This document shows, piece after piece, positions 1-8,773 of a stretch of DNA of 64,000 bases. The stretch lies in assembly GCF_013408985.1 (NCBI RefSeq), contig NZ_JACBZT010000001.1:3596001-3660000 (forward strand), in the 5' to 3' direction. Made by a program: the position numbers and the translations under genes. The notes under the pieces were generated by a model that saw only the letters and a program-made list of their open reading frames with translations, made no database searches and was not told the DNA's origin. This stretch comes from Petropleomorpha daqingensis (lineage in GTDB: Bacteria > Actinomycetota > Actinomycetes > Mycobacteriales > Geodermatophilaceae). Numbering within the stretch: the first letter of the stretch is position 1; each line of letters starts with the position of its first letter.

Positions 1-866
1 ACACCGAGGACGAGAAGGTCGCCATCGCCCGCGGGCACCTGCTGCCGCGGGAGATGGACCGGGCCGCGCTCACGACCGACGAGGTCACCGTGGACGACGA
101 CGCCCTGCGGGCCATCGCGGCCGAGCACACCCGGGAGGCCGGCGTCCGCCAGCTCGACCGGGCGCTCGCCCGGATCCTGCGCAAGGCGGCCGCCACCCTG
201 GCCACCGACCCGGCCGCCGCGCCGCTGCGGGTGACCCGCGACGAGCTGCGCACCTACCTGGGCCGGCCGCGGTTCACGCCGGAGACGGCCGAGCGCACCG
301 CCGTCCCCGGCGTGGCGACCGGCCTGGCGGTGACCGGCACCGGCGGTGACGTCCTGTTCATCGAGGTCACCGCGGTGGACGGCGAGCCCGGGCTGACCGT
401 GACCGGGCAGCTGGGCGACGTCATGAAGGAGTCGGCGCAGATCGCGCTGTCCTACGTGCGCGGCCACGCCGCCGAGCTCGGCGTCGACCCGGCGGTGCTG
501 ACCAAGCGCCTGCACCTGCACGTGCCGGCCGGCGCCGTCCCCAAGGACGGCCCGAGCGCCGGCGTGACGATGGTGACCGCGCTGACCTCGCTCGCCTCCG
601 GCCGTCCGGTCCGGGCCGAGGTCGGCATGACCGGTGAGGTCACGCTGTCCGGGCGGGTGCTGCCGATCGGAGGGGTGAAGCAGAAGCTGCTCGCCGCCGA
701 CCGGGCGGGCCTGACCACGGTGTTCCTGCCCGCGCGCAACGAGCCCGACCTGGACGACGTCCCGGCCGAGGTCCGCGAGCGGCTGACCGTGCACCTGGTC
801 GGCGACGTCGCCGACCTCGTGGCCCGCGCGCTGGAGGCCCCGGCCGCCGTCCCGCTGGCCGCCTGA
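1..866 (+). CDS. lon: Lon protease, C-terminal part (5' end outside window)
   Basis: This is the C-terminal portion of an ATP-dependent Lon protease, a cytoplasmic serine protease that degrades misfolded and regulatory proteins. The frame is open from base 3 to the stop at 864-866, so the gene enters from the left edge and its ATPase domain is not visible. What is present is the end of the AAA+ helical subdomain followed by the S16 protease domain. The catalytic serine lies in PKDGPSAGVTM (codon 555-557) and the catalytic lysine in GGVKQKLLAADRAG (codon 678-680), the Ser-Lys dyad typical of the family. The protein ends normally, so nothing suggests a broken gene. Assignment is secure; only the length of the missing part is unknown. 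Confidence 0.95.
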   Translation, partial: TEDEKVAIARGHLLPREMDRAALTTDEVTVDDDALRAIAAEHTREAGVRQLDRALARILRKAAATLATDPAAAPLRVTRDELRTYLGRPRFTPETAERTAVPGVATGLAVTGTGGDVLFIEVTAVDGEPGLTVTGQLGDVMKESAQIALSYVRGHAAELGVDPAVLTKRLHLHVPAGAVPKDGPSAGVTMVTALTSLASGRPVRAEVGMTGEVTLSGRVLPIGGVKQKLLAADRAGLTTVFLPARNEPDLDDVPAEVRERLTVHLVGDVADLVARALEAPAAVPLAA

Positions 867-949
867 GAAACCGCGCTCGGCCACGGAAGCGACCACCCGT
901 TGGGTGGACGTTCGCGGAACAGGCGTCGACCCGCGCGACCGCCACCCCC

Positions 950-955
950 TAGGGT
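950..955 (+). promoter_or_regulatory. Leaderless-type -10 box TAGGGT
   Basis: TAGGGT lies 7 nt before the GTG start at 963. This TANNNT-to-start spacing is the usual signature of leaderless actinobacterial transcripts and decides the start of the following small gene. Confidence 0.5.
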
Positions 956-962
956 CCGCGCC

Positions 963-1193
963 GTGAACGGCGGGCAGTGCCTGGTGGAACGGCAGATGCA
1001 CCGAGCGCGCCCGGTCGAGGTCCTCGTCGACGGCCGGTGGTGGCCCGGCGTCCAGTACGGCTGGCGCATGTACGACGACGGGACCGGCTGGCGCGCGGCG
1101 GTGCGGTTCGTGGTCCCCGGGCCGGGCTCCCCGAAGGCCCGGCACGCGCACCTGCCCATGGACGCGGTGCGCCCCCTCGGTTCACCCGCCTGA
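963..1193 (+). CDS. Small conserved-type hypothetical protein, 76 aa
   Basis: I do not recognise a named family. The predicted 76-residue protein is rich in Trp, Arg and Gly and has no signal peptide or membrane segment. It carries a pattern of the kind VLVDGRWWPGV followed by WRMYDDGTGWRAAVRF, which looks like a small beta-rich cytoplasmic protein often annotated as hypothetical in high-GC actinobacteria. I chose GTG at 963 because a TAGGGT -10 box sits 7 nt upstream, giving a leaderless transcript; an in-frame ATG at 900 would add an Arg/Pro-rich stretch that looks like non-coding translation. The gene overlaps the convergent adenylate kinase gene by 12 bp at the 3' ends. Function unknown. 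Confidence 0.6.
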   Translation: MNGGQCLVERQMHRARPVEVLVDGRWWPGVQYGWRMYDDGTGWRAAVRFVVPGPGSPKARHAHLPMDAVRPLGSPA

Positions 1194-1787
1194 GCCGCCA
1201 GGTGCCGCAGCGGGCGGCAGCGCCGCGCGGAGGCGGGCGGTGACCTCGGCGACCTCGCCGTGCGCGTCGACCCGCCGGAGCAGGCCCGCGGCGGCGTAGA
1301 AGTCCGACAGCGGGGCGGTCAGCTCCCGGTAGACCTGCATTCGCCGCAGGACCGTGTCGGGCCGGTCGTCGTCCCGGGTCACCCAGGCACCGTCGACCTG
1401 CACCCGCCGCGCACCCAGCCGCCGGACCACCTCGTCCTCGTCCACCACGAGCTCGAGCACACCGTCCAGCGAGAGTCCCGCGGCGGCCAGGTGGTCGTGC
1501 AGCCGCTCGGCCTGCCCGAGCGTGCGCGGGAAGCCGTCGAGGAGGTAGCCGCCCCGGCAGTCCGCCTCCGCCAGGCGCGTCGCCAGCATCGCGACGGTGA
1601 GTTCGTCGGGCACGAGCTCACCGGCCGAGGAGTACACCTCCGCCTGCCGGCCGGCCTCCGTCGCGGCGGCGATCTGGGCCCGGACGATCTCGCCGGTGGA
1701 GATCGCGGGGATGCCCAACTCCTCGGCCAGGACGGCGGCCTGGGTCCCCTTGCCGGAGCCCGGCGGGCCGAGCAGGACGAGTCGCAT
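1182..1787 (-). CDS. Adenylate kinase family protein (short-LID paralogue)
   Basis: The 201-residue protein belongs to the adenylate kinase family, which transfers phosphate between ATP and AMP. The P-loop GPPGSGKGTQ occupies residues 7-16, and the AMP-site motif DGFPRT lies at 84-89. The LID region is short and has no zinc-binding cysteines. The family's main adk gene usually sits in the ribosomal-protein cluster, so a copy here next to lon and an L,D-transpeptidase is probably a paralogue; its substrate could be another nucleoside monophosphate. The start ATG lies 12 nt after the stop of the upstream lipoprotein gene on the same strand, so the two may be co-transcribed. There is no clear Shine-Dalgarno sequence. 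Family assignment is secure, exact role is not. Confidence 0.82.
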   Translation of the reverse strand: MRLVLLGPPGSGKGTQAAVLAEELGIPAISTGEIVRAQIAAATEAGRQAEVYSSAGELVPDELTVAMLATRLAEADCRGGYLLDGFPRTLGQAERLHDHLAAAGLSLDGVLELVVDEDEVVRRLGARRVQVDGAWVTRDDDRPDTVLRRMQVYRELTAPLSDFYAAAGLLRRVDAHGEVAEVTARLRAALPPAAAPGGSGG

Positions 1788-1799
1788 GCCGGATTCTGC

Positions 1800-2759
1800 T
1801 CAGTTCCCGGTGGTCGGCACCAGGCCGCCCTGCGACCAGGTGGCCCAGTCGAGGTTCCAGTCGCCCCAGCCGTCCTCGACCGGGATGACCGTGCCGGTCC
1901 CCGTGTTGGTCCAGGTCACCGGGTCGCCGATCTGGGCGAAGCCGTAGTACCACTCGGCGTCGGCCGGGCTGAGGTTCGTGCAGCCGTGCGAGAGGTTCTG
2001 CGTCCCGATCGAGCCGTTCCAGTAGGCGTCGTGGATGAACTCGCCCGAGTTGGTCACCCGCACCGACCACGGCACCTCGATGTCGTAGGCCGGCGTCTCA
2101 CCCGGGTCGCTCTTCATCTCCTCGGGGTTGGACTTGGCCATGACGACGGCGGTGCCGAGGTAGGTCGGCGTGGTCGCCTTGCCCAGGGACACCTCGAGCG
2201 TCTTCACCGGTGCACCGTCGGAGGTGATGGTCATCGTGTGGGCGTTGCCGTCGACCTGCGACACCTGCGCGGCGCCGGTCGCCATGTCCAGCGTCAGGCT
2301 GTTGTCGAAGGTCAGCCCCGTGCCGGCCGTCTTGCCCTCCAGCGGCAGGTCGACGTGGATGCTGGCGTGCCCGGGCCAGTACTGCTGCATCCGGAAGTGG
2401 GCCTCCAGCGCCGCGTTGTCCCGCTGCGAGTGCTCGAAGTACCACGCGCCGTCGGCCTTCTGGCCGTTGACGGTCACCGTGGCCGCCTTCCGGAAGGCCG
2501 ACGCGTCGGTGATCTTCTTCGAGAAGTACACGATGACCGGCATGCCGACGCCGTAGGTCTTGCCGTCGGCCTCGAAGGTGCTCACGTGCACCGGGTCGCC
2601 AGGGGGAGTGGTCGGTGCCGCGGACGACGTCGGCGCGGCGGAGCTGCTCGACGCGGACGTGGCGGCCGCGCCGCTGTGCGACGAGCCGTCCTGGCACGCC
2701 GCGAGCACCAGACCGGCCGCGACCAGCCCGGCAGCCCACGCTCGGCGCTTCTCCCACAT
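1800..2759 (-). CDS. L,D-transpeptidase lipoprotein (YkuD domain)
   Basis: This 319-residue lipoprotein is an L,D-transpeptidase that forms 3-3 peptide cross-links in peptidoglycan outside the membrane. The N-terminus is a lipoprotein signal peptide with the lipobox ending at Cys22, followed by a Ser/Ala/Thr/Pro-rich linker to about residue 55. An Ig-like domain of the mycobacterial LdtMt2 type follows, then the YkuD domain with the catalytic motif SHGCTNLS (His258, Cys260). The ATG is preceded by GAGGAGAGGG at good spacing. It is divergent from the MFS exporter at 2892, with a 132-bp shared control region. It resembles the LdtA/LdtB group that provides beta-lactam tolerance in actinobacteria; the exact subclass is inferred. 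Confidence 0.9.
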   Translation of the reverse strand: MWEKRRAWAAGLVAAGLVLAACQDGSSHSGAAATSASSSSAAPTSSAAPTTPPGDPVHVSTFEADGKTYGVGMPVIVYFSKKITDASAFRKAATVTVNGQKADGAWYFEHSQRDNAALEAHFRMQQYWPGHASIHVDLPLEGKTAGTGLTFDNSLTLDMATGAAQVSQVDGNAHTMTITSDGAPVKTLEVSLGKATTPTYLGTAVVMAKSNPEEMKSDPGETPAYDIEVPWSVRVTNSGEFIHDAYWNGSIGTQNLSHGCTNLSPADAEWYYGFAQIGDPVTWTNTGTGTVIPVEDGWGDWNLDWATWSQGGLVPTTGN

Positions 2760-2837
2760 GACGTCGCCCTCTCCTCGCTGATCCTCCGCCGGAGCACCCC
2801 ACCGTGCCACGTCTTGCTGGCAGACCACCGATGATAT

Positions 2838-2852
2838 GTTGCTTCGAGCAAC
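2838..2852. promoter_or_regulatory. Inverted repeat in divergent L,D-transpeptidase / MFS control region
   Basis: GTTGCT-tcg-AGCAAC is a perfect 6-bp inverted repeat, flanked by GATA on the left and TATC on the right, placed about 40 bp before the MFS start and overlapping a TATGTT that could be its -10 box. It looks like a repressor operator; no regulator gene is adjacent. Confidence 0.4.
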
Positions 2853-2891
2853 TATCTGTGCGGTCGCGCGCGAGGAAGGGCTCTGGGGGAC

Positions 2892-4652
2892 ATGGCGGAA
2901 CCTGCGCGGGGCGCGCACTACAAGTGGATCGCGCTGTCGAACACGACCATCGGCATCCTGATGGCGACGATCAACAGCTCGATCCTGCTGATCGCGCTCC
3001 CGGACATCTTCCGGGGCATCGGCCTCGACCCGCTGGCCCCGGAGAACACGTCCTACTTCCTGTGGATCCTCATGGGATTCATGCTGGTCACCAGCGTGCT
3101 GGTGGTCAGCCTCGGGCGCATCGGGGACATGTACGGCCGGGTCCGCATGTTCAACCTGGGCTTCGCGATCTTCACGCTGTTCTCGATCCTGCTGTCGGTC
3201 ACCTGGACGACCGGGACGGCGGCCGCGCTCTGGATCGTGCTCATGCGCCTCGGCCAGGGCGTGGGCGGTGCGTTCCTCTTCGCGAACTCCTCGGCGATCC
3301 TCACCGACGCCTTCCCGCAGGACCAGCGCGGCCTGGCGCTGGGCATCAACGGCGTCGCCGCGATCGGCGGGTCGTTCCTCGGCCTGATCCTGGGCGGCTT
3401 CCTGGCGCCGATCGAGTGGCACCTCGTCTTCGTCGTCTCGGCGCTGATCGGTGCCTTCGGCACCGTGTGGTCGATCCTCAAGCTCCGTGACAACAGCGTG
3501 CGGACGCCGGGTCGCATCGACTGGCTCGGCAACGCGCTGTTCGCCGTCGGCCTGATCGGGATCCTGACCGGCATCGTCTACGGGCTGAACCCGTACGGCG
3601 GGCACACCATGGGCTGGACCAAGCCGTTCGTGCTGGTCTGCCTGATCGGCGGCGCCGCCGTCCTCCTCCTGTTCGTGGTCGTGGAGCTCAACGTCGCAGA
3701 CCCGATGTTCCGGCTCACGCTCTTCCGCAACCGCGCCTTCAGCATGGGCAACCTCAGCGCGCTGCTCGCCGCGCTCGCCCGCGGCGGGCTGCAGTTCATG
3801 CTGATCATCTGGCTGCAGGGCATCTGGCTGCCGCTGCACGGCTACACGTTCGAGCAGACACCGCTGTGGGCCGGCATCTACCTGGTCCCGCTGACGATCG
3901 GCTTCCTCGTCGCCGGGCCGCTGGCCGGCCGGCTGGCCGACCGGTACGGCGCCCGGCCGTTCGCCACGGCGGGCGCGGCGCTCTCCGGCGTCGTCTTCCT
4001 GCTGTTCGACCTGCTGCCGATCGACTTCCCCTACTGGTCGTTCGCGGTGCTGGTGTTCCTCGCCGGCCTGTCCATGGGGTTGTTCTCGGCGCCGAACACG
4101 GCCAGCGTCATGAACTCCCTGCCGGCCAACCAGCGCGGTGGCGGCGCCGGCATGCTCAACACGTTCCAGAACAGCGCGAGCGTGCTGTCGATCGGCATCT
4201 TCTTCACCGTCATCACGCTTGGTCTCGCGGCCACGCTGCCGCACGCGCTGTCGAGCGGGCTGACCGGGCAGGGTGTGCCGGCGGACCTGGCCGGCCAGGT
4301 GGCGCAGCTGCCGCCGATCGGTCTGCTGTTCGCCTCCTTCCTCGGCTTCAACCCGATCCAGCAGCTGCTGCCCTCGGCCTCGGCCGCGCACGTGTCGCAG
4401 TCGCAGTACGACTTCCTGACCGGCCGCGGGTTCTTCCCCGACCTCATCTCCTCGCCGTTCGGGCACGGCCTGCACCTGGCCTTCCTCATGGCCGGGGTGC
4501 TGTGCTTCCTCGCCGCGATCTTCTCCTGGCTGCGCGGTGCCGAGACCCGTCCGCACGTCGAGCGGCCGCTGCTGGAGGAGACCGAGGAGGGGCTGGCCGG
4601 CTCCGGCGAGGTCGCGATGCAGGAGGCCGGCGCCGGTTCGCCCCTCGAGTAG
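2892..4652 (+). CDS. MFS exporter, DHA2 (14-TM, EmrB/QacA-like) family
   Basis: The 586-residue integral membrane protein is a major facilitator exporter that would use the proton gradient to extrude drugs or toxic small molecules. Hydrophobic segments run through nearly the whole length, consistent with 14 helices. The cytoplasmic loop motif SLGRIGDMYGRVRMF near residue 75 is the MFS motif A, and a second copy (AGRLADRYGARPF) occurs after the midpoint. A long extracytoplasmic loop precedes the last helix. The tail ends in an acidic segment. The start ATG at 2892 follows a GAGGAAGGG ribosome site about 10 nt upstream. It is divergent from the L,D-transpeptidase gene. Substrate cannot be told from sequence. 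Confidence 0.88.
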   Translation: MAEPARGAHYKWIALSNTTIGILMATINSSILLIALPDIFRGIGLDPLAPENTSYFLWILMGFMLVTSVLVVSLGRIGDMYGRVRMFNLGFAIFTLFSILLSVTWTTGTAAALWIVLMRLGQGVGGAFLFANSSAILTDAFPQDQRGLALGINGVAAIGGSFLGLILGGFLAPIEWHLVFVVSALIGAFGTVWSILKLRDNSVRTPGRIDWLGNALFAVGLIGILTGIVYGLNPYGGHTMGWTKPFVLVCLIGGAAVLLLFVVVELNVADPMFRLTLFRNRAFSMGNLSALLAALARGGLQFMLIIWLQGIWLPLHGYTFEQTPLWAGIYLVPLTIGFLVAGPLAGRLADRYGARPFATAGAALSGVVFLLFDLLPIDFPYWSFAVLVFLAGLSMGLFSAPNTASVMNSLPANQRGGGAGMLNTFQNSASVLSIGIFFTVITLGLAATLPHALSSGLTGQGVPADLAGQVAQLPPIGLLFASFLGFNPIQQLLPSASAAHVSQSQYDFLTGRGFFPDLISSPFGHGLHLAFLMAGVLCFLAAIFSWLRGAETRPHVERPLLEETEEGLAGSGEVAMQEAGAGSPLE

Positions 4653-4687
4653 AGACCTTTCTCCACTGGATTGGTAGGGTTTTCTCC

Positions 4688-5422
4688 GTGACCAGTGCGT
4701 GCCCGGAGGTCGTGGCCGTCGACGGGCACGCGGGTCATCCGCTCGACCACCCGGTGCGCGCCGCGCTCGCTGGTCCGCACGCTCGCTTCGCCGAGCGCCG
4801 GGGGAACGTGCTGCGCTACCCGGTCGACGTCTCGCCGTTCCTGGCCCTGCCCGACGAGCCCTCCGCGCAGGACTGGGCCGACCTGGCCGAGCTGGCCGGA
4901 CCAGGCGTGGTCGTGCCCCTCGCGGTGGTCGGTCCGGAAGCCCCGGCCGGCTGGGAGACCGTCTTCTTCATGCCGGGCGTGCAGATGGTCGACGACGGGC
5001 TGCCCGCCGCGCCCGAGGAGCAGGCGGTGCGGCTCACCACGGCCGACGTGCCCGAGATGCTCGACCTGGTCGAGCGCACGCGGCCGGGGCCGTTCCTGCC
5101 GCGGACCGTCGAGATGGGCTCGTACCTGGGCCTGCGCGACGCGGACGGCGCACTCGTCGCGATGGCCGGCGAGCGGCTGCACCCGCCCGGCTTCACCGAG
5201 ATCAGCGCCGTCTGCACCGACCCGGCGCACCGGGGCAGGGGCCTGGCGAGCCGGCTCGTGCTCGCCGTCGCGCACGGCATCCGGCAGCGCGGCGAGACGC
5301 CGTTCCTGCACGCGGCCGCGAGCAACACGAATGCCATCCGGCTGTACGAGCAGCTGGGTTTCCGCCTGCGCCGGACGGTTCCCTTCGGTGCCGTCCGCGT
5401 CCCCGAGGGGAGCACCGCATGA
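4688..5422 (+). CDS. GNAT family N-acetyltransferase
   Basis: The 244-residue protein has a C-terminal GNAT domain (about residues 115-240), which transfers acetyl from acetyl-CoA to an amine. The acetyl-CoA pyrophosphate-binding motif is visible in the segment DPAHRGRGLASRL, followed by the C-terminal GNAT motif N-A-I-R-L-Y-E-Q-L-G-F. The N-terminal hundred residues are a less conserved extension of the type found in FR47-like proteins. Start GTG at 4688 is supported by a TAGGGT box (4675-4680) 7 nt upstream, suggesting a leaderless mRNA. The stop overlaps the next gene by 4 bp (ATGA), so the two are translationally coupled. Acceptor substrate unknown. Confidence 0.87.
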   Translation: MTSACPEVVAVDGHAGHPLDHPVRAALAGPHARFAERRGNVLRYPVDVSPFLALPDEPSAQDWADLAELAGPGVVVPLAVVGPEAPAGWETVFFMPGVQMVDDGLPAAPEEQAVRLTTADVPEMLDLVERTRPGPFLPRTVEMGSYLGLRDADGALVAMAGERLHPPGFTEISAVCTDPAHRGRGLASRLVLAVAHGIRQRGETPFLHAAASNTNAIRLYEQLGFRLRRTVPFGAVRVPEGSTA

Positions 5423-6231
5423 CCACCACCGAGGCGCGCGACGTCTTCGCCGCCGACTGGGCGCAGTGGCACCGGCAGAAGGAGGCGCGGCTCGCCGATC
5501 CGCACGGCTTCCTCGCCGTCACCAGCCTGAACTGGCTCAGCCGGGAGCCGCAGCGCTTCCCCGACGCGCCGGGCGGGTGGTCCACCGGTCCGGACGGCGT
5601 CGTGGTCGAGCTGGCCGACGGCGAGGAGCTGGTCGTCGACGGCGTCACCGTGCGCGGGCGGCACGCGTTCGGCGTCGTCCCGGAGCGCGGCGGCAGCACC
5701 GCGGTGTGGGGCGACGCGGTGATCGAGGTGGCCAAGCGCGGCGGTCACGACATCGTGCGACCGCGCCACCCGGACAACCCGTTGCGGACGGCGTTCGCCG
5801 GGACGCCGGCCTACCCGCCGCACCCGCGCTGGCGGGTGACCGGCCGCTACGTGCCGTTCGACGCGCCGCGCCCGACGACGGTGGGTGCAGCGGTCGACGG
5901 GCTCGAGCACGTCTACGACGCGCCGGGCCGGATCGAGTTCGAGCTGGACGGGCAGCAGTTCGCCCTGACCGCCTTCCCCGGCCACGCTCCGGGCGAGCTG
6001 ATGGTGCTGTTCACCGACGCCACCTCGGGGCTCACCACGTACGCGGCGAACCGGTCGCTGCGCGCGGTGCCGGACACGGACGGCTCCGTCGTCCTCGACT
6101 TCAACCGCGCGACCAACCTGCCGTGCGCCTACACCGACCTGGCCACCTGCCCGCTGCCGCCCGCCGAGAACCGGCTGCCGATCGCGGTCGAGGCCGGGGA
6201 GCAGACGCCGCACGAGCGCGGCATACGTTAG
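5419..6231 (+). CDS. DUF1684 domain protein
   Basis: The 270-residue protein matches the DUF1684 family, whose hallmark is the C-terminal block in which a D-F-N-R-A segment is followed by P-C-A-Y-T, A-T-C-P-L-P-P and the E-N-R-L-P-I end; all are visible here from about residue 225. No enzymatic activity has been firmly established for the family. There is no signal peptide, so it should be cytoplasmic. The ATG overlaps the stop of the GNAT gene by 4 bp, so the pair forms an operon. It is followed after 50 bp by the luciferase-like monooxygenase with its own ribosome site. Confidence 0.8.
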   Translation: MTTTEARDVFAADWAQWHRQKEARLADPHGFLAVTSLNWLSREPQRFPDAPGGWSTGPDGVVVELADGEELVVDGVTVRGRHAFGVVPERGGSTAVWGDAVIEVAKRGGHDIVRPRHPDNPLRTAFAGTPAYPPHPRWRVTGRYVPFDAPRPTTVGAAVDGLEHVYDAPGRIEFELDGQQFALTAFPGHAPGELMVLFTDATSGLTTYAANRSLRAVPDTDGSVVLDFNRATNLPCAYTDLATCPLPPAENRLPIAVEAGEQTPHERGIR

Positions 6232-6281
6232 GGCTCACGACGCCACACGACGCGGGCGTCGGGGGACGGGAGGACCGACGC

Positions 6282-7340
6282 ATGCAGGACCTGGCCTTCG
6301 GGCTGTTCGACTGGATCGACGAAGCGCCCGGGAGGACGGTGGGCGAGGTCTACGAGGACCGCCTGCGCCTGCTCGCCGAGGCAGACCGGAGCGAGTTCGC
6401 CGTCTACCACCTCGCCGAGCACCACGGGGCGCCGCTGGGCCTGTCGCCGTCGCCCGCCGTGTTCCTCGCCGCGGCGGCCCGGGAGACCTCGCGCATCCGG
6501 CTGGCGCCGACGACGTTCATCGTGCCGCTGTACGACCCCCTCCGGCTGGTGGAGGAGATCGGCATGCTCGACCACCTCAGCGGCGGCCGGCTGGACATCG
6601 GCGTCGGCAAGGGGTCCTCGCCGCACGAGGCCGCGATGTTCGGGCTCACCGGTCCGCAGCCGGCCGAGCGGTTCGAGGAGCTGATGCCGGCGATCCTCGA
6701 GGCGCTGGAGACCGGCGTCTTCCGTCGTCCCGGCGGCGGCGACCCGATCCCGCTGCACGTGCCGGTGGCCCAGCGGCCGCACCCGCCGCTGTGGTACCCG
6801 ACGTCCAACGCCGCCTCGATCCCGCGGCTGGGCGACGAGGGCTACAACGTGATCTTCGGCTTCGGGTTCGTCTCGCCGCCGCTGGACGTCATCCGGGAGC
6901 AGAGCAAGCTGTTCTTCGAGCGGTTCCGCGCCTCGGCCGAGCGCGGCACGGTCCGCTACGGTCTGCCCGGGACGACGCCGCGGTTCGGGCTCATGCGGCA
7001 CGTCCTCGTCGCGCCCACCGACGACGAGGCGCTCGAGCTGCTCCGGCCGGCCTTCGCCGACCACCACACCAACTTCACCCACCTGTGGCGGCTGCACGGT
7101 GACGAGAAGCGCAGCCGGCCGGTGGACGTCGACCAGCTGCTCGCCGACGGCCGGCTCTACGCCGGGTCGCCGGAGACGGTCGCCCGGCAGGTGACCGAGG
7201 CGGTGACGGCCGGCGAGGTGAACTACGTGGCCGGCTCGTTCGCCTGGGGGTCGCTGGACGTCGAGACGTCGCTGCGGTCGCTGCGGCTGTTCCGCGACGA
7301 GGTGATCCCCGCCGTCCGCCGGGAGACCACGGCCTCGTGA
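6282..7340 (+). CDS. Luciferase-like (LLM class) flavin-dependent monooxygenase
   Basis: This 352-residue protein belongs to the bacterial luciferase-like TIM-barrel family, which uses reduced FMN or F420 to oxidise an organic substrate. Features are the N-terminal FGLFDWIDE strand, an AEHHG motif near residue 47, the L-D-H-L-S-G-G-R-L-D-I-G-V-G-K-G stretch at about 97-112, and the C-terminal Y-A-G-S-P-E-T-V block typical of the family. The start follows GGGAGGACC. Its stop overlaps the start of the esterase at 7337 by 4 bp, so the two are coupled. Cofactor (FMN or F420) and substrate are not determined. Confidence 0.87.
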   Translation: MQDLAFGLFDWIDEAPGRTVGEVYEDRLRLLAEADRSEFAVYHLAEHHGAPLGLSPSPAVFLAAAARETSRIRLAPTTFIVPLYDPLRLVEEIGMLDHLSGGRLDIGVGKGSSPHEAAMFGLTGPQPAERFEELMPAILEALETGVFRRPGGGDPIPLHVPVAQRPHPPLWYPTSNAASIPRLGDEGYNVIFGFGFVSPPLDVIREQSKLFFERFRASAERGTVRYGLPGTTPRFGLMRHVLVAPTDDEALELLRPAFADHHTNFTHLWRLHGDEKRSRPVDVDQLLADGRLYAGSPETVARQVTEAVTAGEVNYVAGSFAWGSLDVETSLRSLRLFRDEVIPAVRRETTAS

Positions 7341-8143
7341 CCGAGGACGTGACGGTCCGCACCGACCTGGTCTACGACTCGGTGCAGGGCCGGGAGCTGC
7401 ACCTCGACCTGTACCTGCCGGCGTCCCGGCCGGCGCCACTGTGCCTGTGGCTGCACGGCGGCGCCTGGCTGCGCGGCGGGCGCGCCGTCCGGGCAGAGGA
7501 GCGGCTGCTGCCCGTGGCGCGGGCCGGGGTGGCGGTCGCGGCGGTCGAGTACCGGTTCAGCAGCGAGGCGACGTTCCCCGCCCAGCTGGACGACGTCCGG
7601 TCGGCCGTCCGCTGGCTGCGCCGCAACGCCGACGAGCTGGGCGTGGACGCCGACCGGATCGGGGTCTGGGGCGGGTCGGCCGGCGGCTACCTCGCCGCGC
7701 TGCTGGCGCTGTGCCCGGATGAACAGGGGGACAGCTCCGTGCAGGCCGCCGTCTGCTGGTTCCCGATCACCGACCTCACCCTGCGGGACACCGACGTCCC
7801 CGAGGGGCCGCTGCCGCCGTTCGTCACCGGGCCCCCGCCGCCCGTGTCGAACGAGGCCCGCCTGCTCGGCGTGGAGTCGGTCGCGGAGGCGTGGGACGCG
7901 GCCCGGGCGGCCAGCCCGGTCACCCACGTGCACGCCGGCGCCCCGCCGTTCCTGCTCGTGCACGGCGAGAACGACGGCCTCGTCCCGTCCACGCACAGCC
8001 GCACGCTGCACCGGCTGCTGCGGGCGCAGGGCGTGGACTCGACGCTGCTGCTGGTCGCCGGCGCCAACCACGAAGACCCGGCGCTGGACACCCCGCCGGT
8101 GCTCGGGGCGGTGTCCGCGTTCCTGCGCAGCGCGCTCAGCTGA
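7337..8143 (+). CDS. Alpha/beta hydrolase, esterase/lipase of the HSL or BD-FAE type
   Basis: The 268-residue cytoplasmic protein is an alpha/beta-hydrolase esterase. The oxyanion-hole motif HGGAW is at residues 40-44, and the nucleophile elbow GGSAGG places the catalytic serine at Ser114. A conserved HGENDGLVP segment carries the acid and the C-terminal A-N-H-E provides the histidine. This arrangement is typical of carboxylesterases acting on small acyl or feruloyl-type esters. The GTG start overlaps the monooxygenase stop by 4 bp, so both are expressed together; a Baeyer-Villiger-like oxidation followed by ester cleavage would be a sensible pairing but is only an inference. Confidence 0.87.
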   Translation: MTEDVTVRTDLVYDSVQGRELHLDLYLPASRPAPLCLWLHGGAWLRGGRAVRAEERLLPVARAGVAVAAVEYRFSSEATFPAQLDDVRSAVRWLRRNADELGVDADRIGVWGGSAGGYLAALLALCPDEQGDSSVQAAVCWFPITDLTLRDTDVPEGPLPPFVTGPPPPVSNEARLLGVESVAEAWDAARAASPVTHVHAGAPPFLLVHGENDGLVPSTHSRTLHRLLRAQGVDSTLLLVAGANHEDPALDTPPVLGAVSAFLRSALS

Positions 8144-8168
8144 GCGAGGTCGCCTGGCCGAACGCACA

Positions 8169-8750
8169 TCACCCTGGAGGGTCTCGGGGCGCCAGCGCAC
8201 CCGCACGCCACGCCCGGGCCCGGGCCAGGATGTCGGCGATGACCTCGGTCTTGGCATCGGCGTAGTCGTTCATGTCGCTCCACCGCCGCCGGGCCAGCAC
8301 CCGCTTCGTCGCCGCGTAGAGCGCGCGATCCTCCGCGTCCACGCGCAGCCAGTCCCGCAGGTCGAGGTAGTCCCGCACCTCCGGTCGGCCCGGCTCGTAG
8401 ACGTGCACGTGCACGTCCCGGGCCGGCGTCCGCACCATCCGGTGCGCCGGCTCGCGCACCCGGAGCACGAAACCCGCCGACTCGAGCGCGGGCACGTACG
8501 CCGCCTCGTCGTCGACGTCGGCAACGGTGAGCAGCACGTCGACGATCGGCTTCGCCGCCAGACCCGGTACGGACGTCGACCCGATGTGCTCGACGCCCAG
8601 GGCGGCCGCACCCACGGCTGCGCGGACGCGCTCGGCGATCTCGCCGAAGCGCACGGGCCAGCGCTCGTCGTAGTCCACCACCGTGATCGCGGCGGCCTCG
8701 CGACCGCCGATCAGCACCCTGTCCAGGTACGCCTCGCGCTTCTCGTCCAC
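8169..8750 (-). CDS. GrpB family protein (UPF0157, nucleotidyltransferase fold)
   Basis: The 193-residue protein carries the GrpB/UPF0157 signature: an N-terminal Y-D-E-R-W-P strand followed by E-H-I-G-S-T-S-V-P-G-L-A-A-K-P-I-V-D near residues 50-70, a nucleotidyltransferase-like fold. The C-terminal portion has the usual Y-A-x-x-K motif. Biochemical function is not established for most members. GTG at 8750 is the first sensible start; it has only a weak ribosome site. The gene is convergent with the esterase at 7337 and lies downstream of the SDR gene on the same strand with 23 bp between them. Confidence 0.82.
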   Translation of the reverse strand: MDEKREAYLDRVLIGGREAAAITVVDYDERWPVRFGEIAERVRAAVGAAALGVEHIGSTSVPGLAAKPIVDVLLTVADVDDEAAYVPALESAGFVLRVREPAHRMVRTPARDVHVHVYEPGRPEVRDYLDLRDWLRVDAEDRALYAATKRVLARRRWSDMNDYADAKTEVIADILARARAWRAGALAPRDPPG

Positions 8751-8773
8751 CCCTGAACAGTCCCCTCGACGTC

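Noticed and set aside
1800-4556. Very long open frame on the minus strand reading through the MFS gene
   Set aside because: Its upper part is the antisense of the MFS exporter and has the Arg/Gln/Asp-rich composition of a shadow frame. Only the last 319 codons, beginning at a good ribosome site, encode a real protein (the L,D-transpeptidase).
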